From positions 248,001 through 312,000 of the forward strand of contig NZ_ARYH01000002.1 of NCBI RefSeq assembly GCF_000685235.1: a stretch of 64,000 nucleotides of DNA. The letters are read 5' to 3'. The translations under genes and the position numbers were made by a program. Positions 32,960-41,247 of this stretch are shown one piece after another. Source of the stretch: Hyphomonas adhaerens MHS-3 (GTDB taxonomy: Bacteria > Pseudomonadota > Alphaproteobacteria > Caulobacterales > Hyphomonadaceae). The notes beneath the pieces are model-generated. The model did no database searches. It worked only from the letters and a program-made list of their open reading frames with translations, and was not told the DNA's origin. The first letter of the stretch is position 1. Each line of letters begins with the position of its first letter.

Positions 32960-33769
32960 ATGGGTTTACTGGATGGCCGCGTGGCGGTGATCACGGGGGC
33001 TGGAAGCGGTATTGGCCGCGCTGCCGCGGAAGCATTGGCAAAAGAAGGCGCCGCTGTCTTTGCAACAGACATTGACGAAGCGGGATTGCAGGTGACCGCA
33101 AGCAATATAAGCGCTGCCGGCGGCAAGGTCGAAACCCTGATCCAGGATGTCACTGACGAAGCCCTATGGGACAAGGTCATGGACCAGGCAGAAGCAACGC
33201 TCGGCTCCCCTACCATTCTCGTCAACAATGCCGGCATCGCTATCGGCGGAGCCATTCCGGAATTTTCGCTGGACGACTGGAAGACTCAAATGGCCGTGAA
33301 TGTGGACAGCGTGTTTCTCGGAACGCGCGCAGCCATTCGTAAAATGCAAAGCAGCGGGGGGTCGATCGTCAACATCTCATCCGTTGCAGGTTTGCGCGGG
33401 GCGGCGGGGCTAAGCGCTTACTGTGCGTCGAAAGGCGCGGTCCGCCTATTCACCAAGGCCGCCGCCGTAGAGTGCGCACGCGCCGGCTGGCCGATCCGGG
33501 TGAATTCAGTTCATCCGGGTATTATCGACACGCCAATCTGGCAAAAATCGATTGGGCGTCTCAGCGAAGGGATGCCAGTTATTCCCGACGTTCCTGAGGG
33601 TGCGAACGCCTTGGATGCCGATACCCTGGGTGCTCAGGCTTCGCCGATGGGACGCCCCGGCCGCCCCGATGAGGTCGCAGACCTGATCGTGTATCTCGCA
33701 TCGGACAAGTCCAGCTACATAAATGGCCAAGAGCATGTGGTGGACGGTGCGATGACAGCGGGCGGCTGA
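32960..33769 (+). CDS. SDR-family oxidoreductase
   Basis: An NAD(P)-dependent dehydrogenase of 269 aa. The ATG following AGGGAGGAAA is used rather than one 42 bp upstream. Classical motifs are TGAGSGIG (cofactor), NNAGIA, the catalytic Ser in NISSVAG and YCASKGA (Tyr/Lys). The C-terminus NGQEHVVDGAMTAGG is typical of the 3-oxoacyl/hydroxysteroid group. Substrate unknown. It is the last gene before the lipid-synthase cluster, separated from it by 487 bp, so a functional link is only possible. Confidence 0.85.
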   Translation: MGLLDGRVAVITGAGSGIGRAAAEALAKEGAAVFATDIDEAGLQVTASNISAAGGKVETLIQDVTDEALWDKVMDQAEATLGSPTILVNNAGIAIGGAIPEFSLDDWKTQMAVNVDSVFLGTRAAIRKMQSSGGSIVNISSVAGLRGAAGLSAYCASKGAVRLFTKAAAVECARAGWPIRVNSVHPGIIDTPIWQKSIGRLSEGMPVIPDVPEGANALDADTLGAQASPMGRPGRPDEVADLIVYLASDKSSYINGQEHVVDGAMTAGG

Positions 33770-34256
33770 TTTCTTCGAGCTGGCAACTTAAAGGAGCCTG
33801 CAGACGAGAAAAGCCACATCAGTGATGCGTGACAGTCAGCATTCACTGGCGGCGCGGAATCCTCTTTTATGCCGGTACCGCAGAGCAAACAGGAAGACAG
33901 ATTCAGACGGGCTCATCGGATAATTCGGGCGCTGGTCCTGGGCGCCCGAATCACATCCTCCTGTTGCACCGGCCTGTCGACCAAAGTTCAAATTCTGAAC
34001 GAAATTCGATCATTGCAGCCAGGAGGACATGCTTAATCTTCGTGAATCTGTCGTTCTGCCTTCAGGTCTTTCACGCGTGGAATGAAATGCTTTGCTTCCG
34101 AAGGAGCGGGGCGATAAGCCTGAAGTGTAGAGAATACTACAGGTTCAGAAAAAGCACACATCAACGTGCAAGCTTTTCGGACTGTGAAAGACGGGTTTTC
34201 GACAGCGGGCGTATTCCGTTCGTATAGTTTTAAATAGCGCTGCGTAGAATTGTGCA
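33770..34256. other. Intergenic region upstream of the Pfa-type cluster, with hairpin and mini-ORF
   Basis: 487 bp without a convincing gene. It holds a perfect 10-bp stem ATTCGGGCGC/GCGCCCGAAT (33923-33932, 33942-33951) with no T run. Then TCCTCCTG (33956-33963) can pair with CAGGAGGA (34020-34027), an AGGAGG 2 bp before an ATG (34029). That ATG opens an 18-codon frame ending at 34085. A candidate promoter lies at 34199-34228. An open frame at 33829-34227 has no coding character. Confidence 0.5.
34199..34228 (+). promoter_or_regulatory. Candidate promoter of the Pfa-type cluster
   Basis: TCGACA (34199-34204), an 18-bp spacer and TATAGT (34223-34228), five of six matches to each sigma-70 box. 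Transcription would start about 20-45 bp before the possible pfaD-like start codons. Confidence 0.45.
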
Positions 34257-35825
34257 GTGAGATGGCAAGAAGTGTCCTGGATGATGAACGTGTGCTCCAC
34301 GATCATTGAAAACCCGCGCCTCCCGGTGAGCCTGGTGCTTTCCGAGAATGAGGTAAAAGCTGTTGCATCTGCAGAAGGCGCCTCAGGCGACACTGCCACG
34401 CTTCCCCCAATTTATCCGGAATGGCTGGGTGACCGGGCTTTCTCGGCAACCCATGGCGCACGGTTCAATTATGTTGTCGGTGAAATGGCGCGCGGCATCG
34501 CCACGCCACGTATGGTTGTCGAGGCGGTGCGCGCTGGCTGTTTGGGGTTTTATGGTAGCGCCGGTCTTTCTCTCGATGAGATCGAGCGCGGTCTCCGCGA
34601 AATTAAAGCCGGTTTGTCCGATACGCAGATCAGCTGGGGAGCCAACCTGATCCACACACCACAGCAGCCCGGATATGAGGCCGACGTCGTGGATCTGTTC
34701 CTGCGTGAAGGCGTACGGCGGGTATCAGCCTCCGCCTATATGCGCCTGTCTCCGGAAATCGTGCGGTATACGGCTCTCGGGCTCCAACCTGGCCCGAATG
34801 GCGCGATTATTCGGACCAACCACGTATTTGCGAAGGTTTCTCGCGCAGAAGTCGCTGAGCAGTTTCTCGCCCCGGCCCCAGCGGCCATATTGAACGCACT
34901 CGTGGCGTCTGGTGCGATTTCGGCAGAACAGGCCCAAATGGCCGCTCGGGTTCCCGTTGCGGCCGAGATCACTGCAGAAGCAGACTCAGGCGGGCACACA
35001 GACCGGCGAGCGGCCGCGCCGCTGTTTACCTCCATTTGTGCCGCCCGGGACCGCATCGCGTCCAAAACGGGCATTGACCCTGACACGATCCGGATCGGAC
35101 TGGCCGGAGGCATCGCCACACCTCACGCCGTCGCCGCGGCATTCAGCATGGGCGCCGCCTATGTTCTGACCGGATCCATAAATCAGGCGGCTGTTGAATC
35201 CGGTCTCTCCCTGCCCGGCCGCCAGCTGCTTGCAAAAGCTAGCCCTGCGGACGTGGTCATGGCTCCCGCCGCCGACATGTTCGAGCAAGGGGTGGAGGTG
35301 CAGGTGCTAAAACGCGGGACTCTGTTTGCCATGCGCGGAAAGAAACTGTTCCAGTTTTACCGCTCCGGCGCCGCCTTCGAGACGCTTGATCCAAAGGACC
35401 AGGCCTGGGTGGAAGATGTCCTGGGCGAGCCGTTCGAAGCCGCCTGGGAGTCGACACGGGACTATATTCGGACGGTCAATCCCAAAGAGGCCGCCCGTGC
35501 AGAGGCGGACGGCAACAAGCGGTTCGCCCTGGTCGCGAGACGTTACCTTTTCTCAGGTGCCCAGCTGGCGCGCGAAGGTGATCCTGATCGTCTCGCCGAC
35601 TACCAGATATGGTGCGGCCCCGCACAGGGCGCGTTTAACGAATGGGTTGCAGGAACTTTTCTGGAAGACATTTCCAATCGTACGGTCCGTCAGATTGCAT
35701 GGAACCTCATGGAAGGCGCTGCGCGTATCACCCGCGCAGCCCAGCTTCGGGCTGTTGGCGCCGCGGTTCCACCCACGGCATTCAATTTTACCCCACAACA
35801 ATTCGCTGAATCGGAGGCTGCGTGA
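34257..35825 (+). CDS. PfaD-like trans-acting enoyl reductase (FMN, 2-nitropropane-dioxygenase fold)
   Basis: Reduces the enoyl intermediates of the Pfa-type synthase in trans. The 522-aa protein has the PfaD-specific barrel: FNYVVGEMARGIATPRMVVEA, GCLGFYGSAGLSL, EADSGGHTDRRAAAPL (FMN/active-site region) and GLAGGIATPHAVAAAFSMGAAYVLTGSINQA. The frame opens with GTG; ATG codons at 34281 and 34284 are equally plausible starts. Its stop overlaps the next gene as TGATG. The order (pfaD first) differs from the classic pfaABCD order in gammaproteobacteria. Family assignment is firm, product unknown. Confidence 0.9.
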   Translation: MRWQEVSWMMNVCSTIIENPRLPVSLVLSENEVKAVASAEGASGDTATLPPIYPEWLGDRAFSATHGARFNYVVGEMARGIATPRMVVEAVRAGCLGFYGSAGLSLDEIERGLREIKAGLSDTQISWGANLIHTPQQPGYEADVVDLFLREGVRRVSASAYMRLSPEIVRYTALGLQPGPNGAIIRTNHVFAKVSRAEVAEQFLAPAPAAILNALVASGAISAEQAQMAARVPVAAEITAEADSGGHTDRRAAAPLFTSICAARDRIASKTGIDPDTIRIGLAGGIATPHAVAAAFSMGAAYVLTGSINQAAVESGLSLPGRQLLAKASPADVVMAPAADMFEQGVEVQVLKRGTLFAMRGKKLFQFYRSGAAFETLDPKDQAWVEDVLGEPFEAAWESTRDYIRTVNPKEAARAEADGNKRFALVARRYLFSGAQLAREGDPDRLADYQIWCGPAQGAFNEWVAGTFLEDISNRTVRQIAWNLMEGAARITRAAQLRAVGAAVPPTAFNFTPQQFAESEAA

Positions 35826-38800
35826 TGGCCAAACAGACCGCTGCGCCTGTCGCTATCGTCGGCCTGGGCGCCGTATTTCCCGGACGTGGCGATGTAACGG
35901 GTTTCTGGCGGGACCTGTTCGAGGGCCGGGACCTGATCAGCGACGTGCCGCCCAGTCATTGGCTGGTAGAAGACTATTATGATGAAGATCCGAAAGCCAA
36001 AGACCGGACCTATGGCCGGCGTGGCGGTTTCATCAATCCCCTCGCATTTGACCCACTTTATTTTGGCATTCCCCCCAAAGCCATGGAGGGCACCGACACG
36101 GCGCAGCTTCTGGCGCTGATCGCAGCGCAAATGACTCTGGAAGACATCGAGCGCGACTCCGGCGGAATGATCGACAAGTCCCGCACGAGCATCATTCTCG
36201 GCGTTGCGTCCGCTACTGAAATGACCGCTCACATGGCGGGCCGCCTTCAACGCCCGGCATGGGTAAATGCGATGCGCCAGGCCGGACTGCCGGAAAGCCA
36301 GGTTCAGGATATCGCGCGCCGGATCGAAGATCATTACGTCGATTGGCAGGAAGCCACCTTTCCCGGCCTGCTCGGGAATGTAATTGCCGGGCGTATTGCA
36401 AACCGTTTCGATCTGACCGGCAGCAATTACGTGACAGATGCGGCTTGCGCCTCCAGCCTTTCGGCCTTGCAGATCGCACTCCATGAATTGCGTTCTGGTG
36501 ACAGCGACACAGTCCTGACGGGAGGTGTCGATGCGCTGAATGATATCTTGATGTACATGTGCTTCTCCAAGACCCCGGCCCTATCGGTTTCTGGAGACTG
36601 CCGTCCGTTTTCGACCCGCGCAGACGGCACTATGCTGGGTGAAGGTGTCGGCATGCTTGCCTTACGGCGGCTAGACGACGCCGAGCGCGATGGAAACAAG
36701 ATCTACGCGACGATCAGAGGGCTAGGTGGCGCCTCTGATGGCAAAGGAACGGCGATCTACAGCCCGGTTCCCCATGGACAAGCCCGCGCCTTAACGCGAG
36801 CATATGAGCAAGCCGGTTACGATCCGTCCACGGTGGACCTTGTTGAAGCCCACGGCACCGGCACGAAAGCTGGCGACAAAGCCGAAATCGAAGGCCTTCA
36901 TATGGTCTTTGGCGAATATGCAAGCGAAGCTCCCTGGTGCGCGGTCGGGTCAATCAAAGCCCAGATCGGCCACACCAAAGCGGCCGCAGGTTCCGCGAGC
37001 CTGATTAAGGCCGCCCAGGCCCTTAGCCGCAAAGTTCTGCCGCCAACGATAAAAGTAGAAGAGCCGGCAGACGCCATCAAGAATAGCCCCGTGTTCTACC
37101 TCAATACTGAAGCTCGGCCCTGGATCTCACCCAAAAAACGTCCCCGCCGGGCCGCAGTCAGTTCCTTCGGCTTTGGAGGCAGCAATTTCCACGTCACGCT
37201 GGAGGAATACACCGGCCCGAATGCCGTAAAACCCTGGCGATGCCTTCCTGCGGAATTGTTTCTCTTTTCCGCCGATACGCCAGCGGCGCTCGCAACCCAA
37301 ATTGAACCTTTTCAAACAAGTCTTTCGGAAGATGAATTCGCGTATCGTGCCTCGCAAACCCACGACTCGTTTGATGTGACCGCGCCGATCCGCGCCGCAA
37401 TCGTTGCCCAATCACCGGAAGAACTCGCAGCAAAGGCGACGAGCGTCATTGAAGCCCTGCAGCGTGGTGAAGTAGCCAACCGGCCCATGAAAATGGGTTG
37501 CCACGTTTCTTTGGATCCGCCCACGGATGGAAAAGTTGCGTTCATGTTTTCCGGGCAAGGCAGTCAGTATGTCGGTATGGGAGCAGACCTCGCTATGGTC
37601 TTCCCCGATGCAAGAGCTGCTTGGGACGAAAGCGCTGGTCACAAGCGAGCGGGCGAACTGAAGCTTCACAAACTCGCATTTCCGCCTGCCGCATTTGATC
37701 AAGTCGAACACGGTGACCAGACCGACCGCCTGAAAGCCATGGAGCATGCCCAGCCCGCAATCGCAGCCGTCGCATTGTCACATCTCGCTTTGCTGGCCCG
37801 GGCTGGGGTGCAGGGTGACATGGCCGCCGGCCACAGTTTCGGAGAAATCATGGCCCTCCATTATGGGGGATCGATGAACACCACCGGCGCGTTGTCGGCG
37901 GCAGTCGATCGCGGCGCCCTGATGGCCGAAGCCGCCCAGTCCAGCTCAGGCTCCATGATGGCCGTTCAGGCAGCGTCGGAAGAGATCGGGCATATCATCT
38001 CCCGCTTCAGTCCGGATCTCGTGCTAGCCAATGACAATGGGCCAAGCCAAGTTGTGCTTTCAGGGCCGACTCAGACAGTGAACAGCGCCGTAGAAGCTTG
38101 TACACAGGAAGGGTTAAAAGCGCGGCTACTGCCTGTGGCGACCGCCTTCCATTCAAAGATCGTTGCGTCTGCGGTCGATCCGTTCGAAGCCGCCCTCAAA
38201 AAATTGCGCCTGCGCAAGCCGACCCTCCCGGTGTATGCCAACGCAACGGCAGAACCCTACACTTGCACTGGCACACAAATGCCGGAGGAAGTTGCCCGTC
38301 AGCTCGCCTCACCGGTGCGATTCAGGGAACTCGTCGAACGTATGTATGCGGATGGGGCCCGAATTTTCGTGGAAGTTGGACCCGGCTCTGTGGTGACAGG
38401 ACTGGTCGACGATGTACTCGGCTCAAAACCACATAAATCCTTTGCGCTCGACAATAAGCGAGCAAACGGAGTGACTCAATTCCTGTCGACACTTGGGGCG
38501 CTCGCTGTCTCTGGCGTCCCTGTCGATTTCGCGACTCTGCTCGAAGATTTGCCAGCTGCCCTCCCTCGGAAAGCCCCACCGAAGCATGCAGTCATGATTT
38601 CGGGAGGTAATTACGGTAAGCCTTATCCCCCACCGGAGGGCGCTGCGGGTAAGGCGCCCCCAAACCCCGAACGACCCATACCTGCCACGACCAATTCCGC
38701 CGGGCCTCAGCCCCCAGCTGCAGCCAGCACTCACAGTTCCAATCCTGCCACTCCCTCATCTACCTCCAGTCCTCAGGAAACAGTCATGCCGGATTCATCC

Positions 38801-39799
38801 TATTCGTCGTTCCCTTCCATGCCGTCCTATGAACCGTCCGGATCAAATGGTGAGACTCCAGCCGAACGCGTCCTGATGGAAGTTTCCCGGCGTCATTCCG
38901 ATTTTCTGAATATGGCTTCGTCGGCACATACCGCATACTTGAATACCGTATCGCAAGTCATGGGCGGCGCACTTGCATACCAAGCAGAACCTGCCAGAGC
39001 ATTGCCCAATCCTGCACCTGCTCAGCCCCCCGCCATATCACCGACGGCCCGTCCTTCTGAACCGGTTGTGGCGGACGCGCCTGCTGCAAAGGCACCTACA
39101 CCTGCACGCCCATCAGCGCCTGCTGTAGGAAAGCCCGCACAAACCAGGCAGACACCTTCAGCATCATCCTCGCCGACAATGGCACCGGCACCTGCAAACC
39201 CAGTTGCAGAAAAACCCGCTCCCGCCAGAAAACCATCAAGTACGGATGCGATCGCGCTCGTTCGCGGTATTATTGCAGACAAGACTGGTTATCCGGAAGA
39301 CATGCTGGACCCGGACATGGATCTGGAAGGCGAACTCGGCGTCGACTCAATCAAGCAAGTCGAAATCCTGTCGACCATTCGGGAACAACTTCCAGAGTTG
39401 CCGGAGATCGATCCGGAACGCCTCGTGGAACTGCGCACAATCGCGGCGATTGCAGAAATGGTTTCAGGATCCAGCACCGCGCCGCAACCCGTCCGGACGG
39501 AACCGACTGAACCTGTTGCAGCGACCTCCGCCTCTCTAACGGAAGACGCCACCTCTGCCCCAGTCAATGGCAAGATCACCCCCGATATCGTTCGCACCCT
39601 GATTGCTGACAAGACCGGCTATCCGAGCGACATGTTGGAGGATGACATGGATCTGGAAGGCGAACTCGGGGTCGACTCGATCAAACAAGTCGAAATCCTG
39701 TCCGCGCTCCGCGATCAACACCCCGATCTGCCGGAAGTCGATCCTGAAGTATTGGTAGAACTCCGCACGATCAGGGCAATTGCTGATTTTTTTGCCTGA
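35825..39799 (+). CDS. PfaA-like PUFA/secondary-lipid synthase: KS-AT-ACP-ACP
   Basis: An iterative polyketide-type acyl-chain synthase, 1324 aa from the TGATG start. The ketosynthase (about 1-455) has Cys208 in DAACASS and the two His in EAHGTGT and GHTKAAAG. The malonyl-CoA acyltransferase (about 560-880) has the GQGSQY entry and Ser671 in GHSFGE. A Pro/Ala/Ser-rich linker (about 930-1140) follows. Two near-identical ACPs carry phosphopantetheine Ser1175 and Ser1285, each in GELGVDSIKQVEIL. Classical PfaA continues into a KR; here the frame stops after ADFFA, at a T7 run, and the KR is in the -1 frame. Confidence 0.92.
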   Translation: MAKQTAAPVAIVGLGAVFPGRGDVTGFWRDLFEGRDLISDVPPSHWLVEDYYDEDPKAKDRTYGRRGGFINPLAFDPLYFGIPPKAMEGTDTAQLLALIAAQMTLEDIERDSGGMIDKSRTSIILGVASATEMTAHMAGRLQRPAWVNAMRQAGLPESQVQDIARRIEDHYVDWQEATFPGLLGNVIAGRIANRFDLTGSNYVTDAACASSLSALQIALHELRSGDSDTVLTGGVDALNDILMYMCFSKTPALSVSGDCRPFSTRADGTMLGEGVGMLALRRLDDAERDGNKIYATIRGLGGASDGKGTAIYSPVPHGQARALTRAYEQAGYDPSTVDLVEAHGTGTKAGDKAEIEGLHMVFGEYASEAPWCAVGSIKAQIGHTKAAAGSASLIKAAQALSRKVLPPTIKVEEPADAIKNSPVFYLNTEARPWISPKKRPRRAAVSSFGFGGSNFHVTLEEYTGPNAVKPWRCLPAELFLFSADTPAALATQIEPFQTSLSEDEFAYRASQTHDSFDVTAPIRAAIVAQSPEELAAKATSVIEALQRGEVANRPMKMGCHVSLDPPTDGKVAFMFSGQGSQYVGMGADLAMVFPDARAAWDESAGHKRAGELKLHKLAFPPAAFDQVEHGDQTDRLKAMEHAQPAIAAVALSHLALLARAGVQGDMAAGHSFGEIMALHYGGSMNTTGALSAAVDRGALMAEAAQSSSGSMMAVQAASEEIGHIISRFSPDLVLANDNGPSQVVLSGPTQTVNSAVEACTQEGLKARLLPVATAFHSKIVASAVDPFEAALKKLRLRKPTLPVYANATAEPYTCTGTQMPEEVARQLASPVRFRELVERMYADGARIFVEVGPGSVVTGLVDDVLGSKPHKSFALDNKRANGVTQFLSTLGALAVSGVPVDFATLLEDLPAALPRKAPPKHAVMISGGNYGKPYPPPEGAAGKAPPNPERPIPATTNSAGPQPPAAASTHSSNPATPSSTSSPQETVMPDSSYSSFPSMPSYEPSGSNGETPAERVLMEVSRRHSDFLNMASSAHTAYLNTVSQVMGGALAYQAEPARALPNPAPAQPPAISPTARPSEPVVADAPAAKAPTPARPSAPAVGKPAQTRQTPSASSSPTMAPAPANPVAEKPAPARKPSSTDAIALVRGIIADKTGYPEDMLDPDMDLEGELGVDSIKQVEILSTIREQLPELPEIDPERLVELRTIAAIAEMVSGSSTAPQPVRTEPTEPVAATSASLTEDATSAPVNGKITPDIVRTLIADKTGYPSDMLEDDMDLEGELGVDSIKQVEILSALRDQHPDLPEVDPEVLVELRTIRAIADFFA

Positions 39800-39831
39800 G
39801 GGGCGGCGCGCCTGAACTGGCGGTCCGTCCC
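39787..39831 (+). other. Candidate -1 ribosomal frameshift signal joining ACP and KR
   Basis: T TTT TTT at 39787-39793 is in the correct phase of the KS-AT-ACP frame for simultaneous -1 slippage. The zero-frame stop TGA follows at 39797-39799. A hairpin GGGGCGG (39800-39806)/CCGTCCC (39825-39831), 7 pairs including one G-U, starts 6 nt after the heptamer, an effective spacing. The -1 frame is open from 39787 straight into the KR. A homopolymer sequencing error or a true mutation would look the same. Confidence 0.55.
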
Positions 39832-39870
39832 GGCGCAGCAGACGCAGGGAATGTTCCTTATCAGAATGCC

Positions 39871-41247
39871 GTGCGGGCACTCAATTCTGTGCGCATTGCT
39901 TCGTATGACGGAACCACATCCCTGGAGCATTTGGGCGAAATTGAAATCACCAACGCTGCTCCGGACTACGCCGAAGCAATACGGCAAGCGATTGAAGCAT
40001 TCGGCGGCAACGCCCGGATTGTCTCCGCGCCGCACAGCGCAGGCTTGTGCCTGCTCACGGAGGGTCTGACTGAGGGCCTCCTTGCCAATCGGCACCATAT
40101 GGCGCTCCAGGCGATCCTGTCTGCCGATGGAAATATGCGCGTTATCGCACTCGACTGTGCATCGGCGCCAGCATTATCGGATATCGGCGGTATTTCCGGT
40201 CTGTGCCGTTCATTCCGGATCGAACGCCCGGGGACACGATTGACTTCTTTGTCTATATACGCGCCCGCAGATGTTGATGAAACCGCTTCACGGGTCGCTC
40301 GTTCCCTGGACCTGCCTGACAGTGATTACATGCTTCATACTGATGAAATCCGGCAGGACGTTCTGGGAGATGGCCTTCTTCCTCCGCCAGCCCATGAAGG
40401 CGCCAGCACATCACCTGTCTGGTTGATCTCAGGGGGCGGTCGAGGCGTAACGGCCAATTGTGCAGTTGAGCTCGCCAATCGAACTGGAGGAAGCTTCATC
40501 CTCCTGGGCCGCTCCGACATGACTGAATGGCCTGACTGGTTGGAGCCGGAAACGGATCTCAAAGCACTCCGGAGCGCTCTGGCAAAAAATTCGACCCGTC
40601 CCGGGACGCCGAAGAAGCCAGTGGAAATCGATCGCTTTGCACGCAAGCTTCTGGCGGGTGCAGAAATTGCCTCTACGATAAAATCTATAGAAACAGCCGG
40701 CGCGTACGCCCGCTATGTTCAGGCAGACATTGGAGATCGAGCAAGTCTTCGCTCGACGCTGGCCACACTCGTAAAGGAAGTGGGCGCTGTCACAGGTCTG
40801 GTTCACGGAGCTGGCGTTCTGTCAGACGGACTTGTCAGTACGCTCGATCTGCAAAGCTTCGAGACTGTTTTTGCCCCCAAAGTCATGGGATTGGAAATCA
40901 TTCTGTCTTGTCTCGACAAACGGTCTCTCAGCCACATCGCGCTTTTTTCATCAGCTTCCGCCGTATTCGGCAATGAGGGACAGGCGAATTATGCGGCGGC
41001 CAATGCTTGGCTGAATAATGTCGCAATCCAACTCGCAACCAGTATGCCTGACACACAAGTGAAGTCATTCTGCTGGGGACCCTGGCATGGCGGAATGGTC
41101 GATGATGCTCTGGCTCGTATGTTCACGGAACGCGGAATAGGTCTAATCACCAGGCAAGAGGGCGCCCGCATCTTTGCAGATCAGCTCCTGAATTCACCTC
41201 ATGATCAAGTGCGTTTCGTTGTCGGCGACGAATGGGGCGATCAATGA
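39871..41247 (+). CDS. PfaA-type ketoreductase (KR) domain protein
   Basis: Reduces the beta-keto group of the growing chain with NADPH. It is 458 aa from a GTG with no ribosome site; the frame is open without any ATG from 39787. Residues 1-170 form the pseudo-KR half. The catalytic half has the nucleotide motif SGGGRGVTANCAVELA, LLGRSDMTEWPDWLEPE typical of PUFA-synthase KR, GAGVLSDGLVSTLD, and the Ser/Tyr/Asn set in FSSASAVFGNEGQANYAAANAW. If frameshifted, ORF fusion yields one 1807-aa KS-AT-ACP2-KR protein, the usual PfaA layout. It overlaps the next gene by ATGA. Confidence 0.88.
   Translation: MRALNSVRIASYDGTTSLEHLGEIEITNAAPDYAEAIRQAIEAFGGNARIVSAPHSAGLCLLTEGLTEGLLANRHHMALQAILSADGNMRVIALDCASAPALSDIGGISGLCRSFRIERPGTRLTSLSIYAPADVDETASRVARSLDLPDSDYMLHTDEIRQDVLGDGLLPPPAHEGASTSPVWLISGGGRGVTANCAVELANRTGGSFILLGRSDMTEWPDWLEPETDLKALRSALAKNSTRPGTPKKPVEIDRFARKLLAGAEIASTIKSIETAGAYARYVQADIGDRASLRSTLATLVKEVGAVTGLVHGAGVLSDGLVSTLDLQSFETVFAPKVMGLEIILSCLDKRSLSHIALFSSASAVFGNEGQANYAAANAWLNNVAIQLATSMPDTQVKSFCWGPWHGGMVDDALARMFTERGIGLITRQEGARIFADQLLNSPHDQVRFVVGDEWGDQ

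Noticed and set aside
33829-34227. 132-codon open frame upstream of the pfaD-like gene
   Set aside because: No ribosome site, unbalanced Cys/Arg-rich composition and no recognisable motif; the region looks intergenic with control signals.
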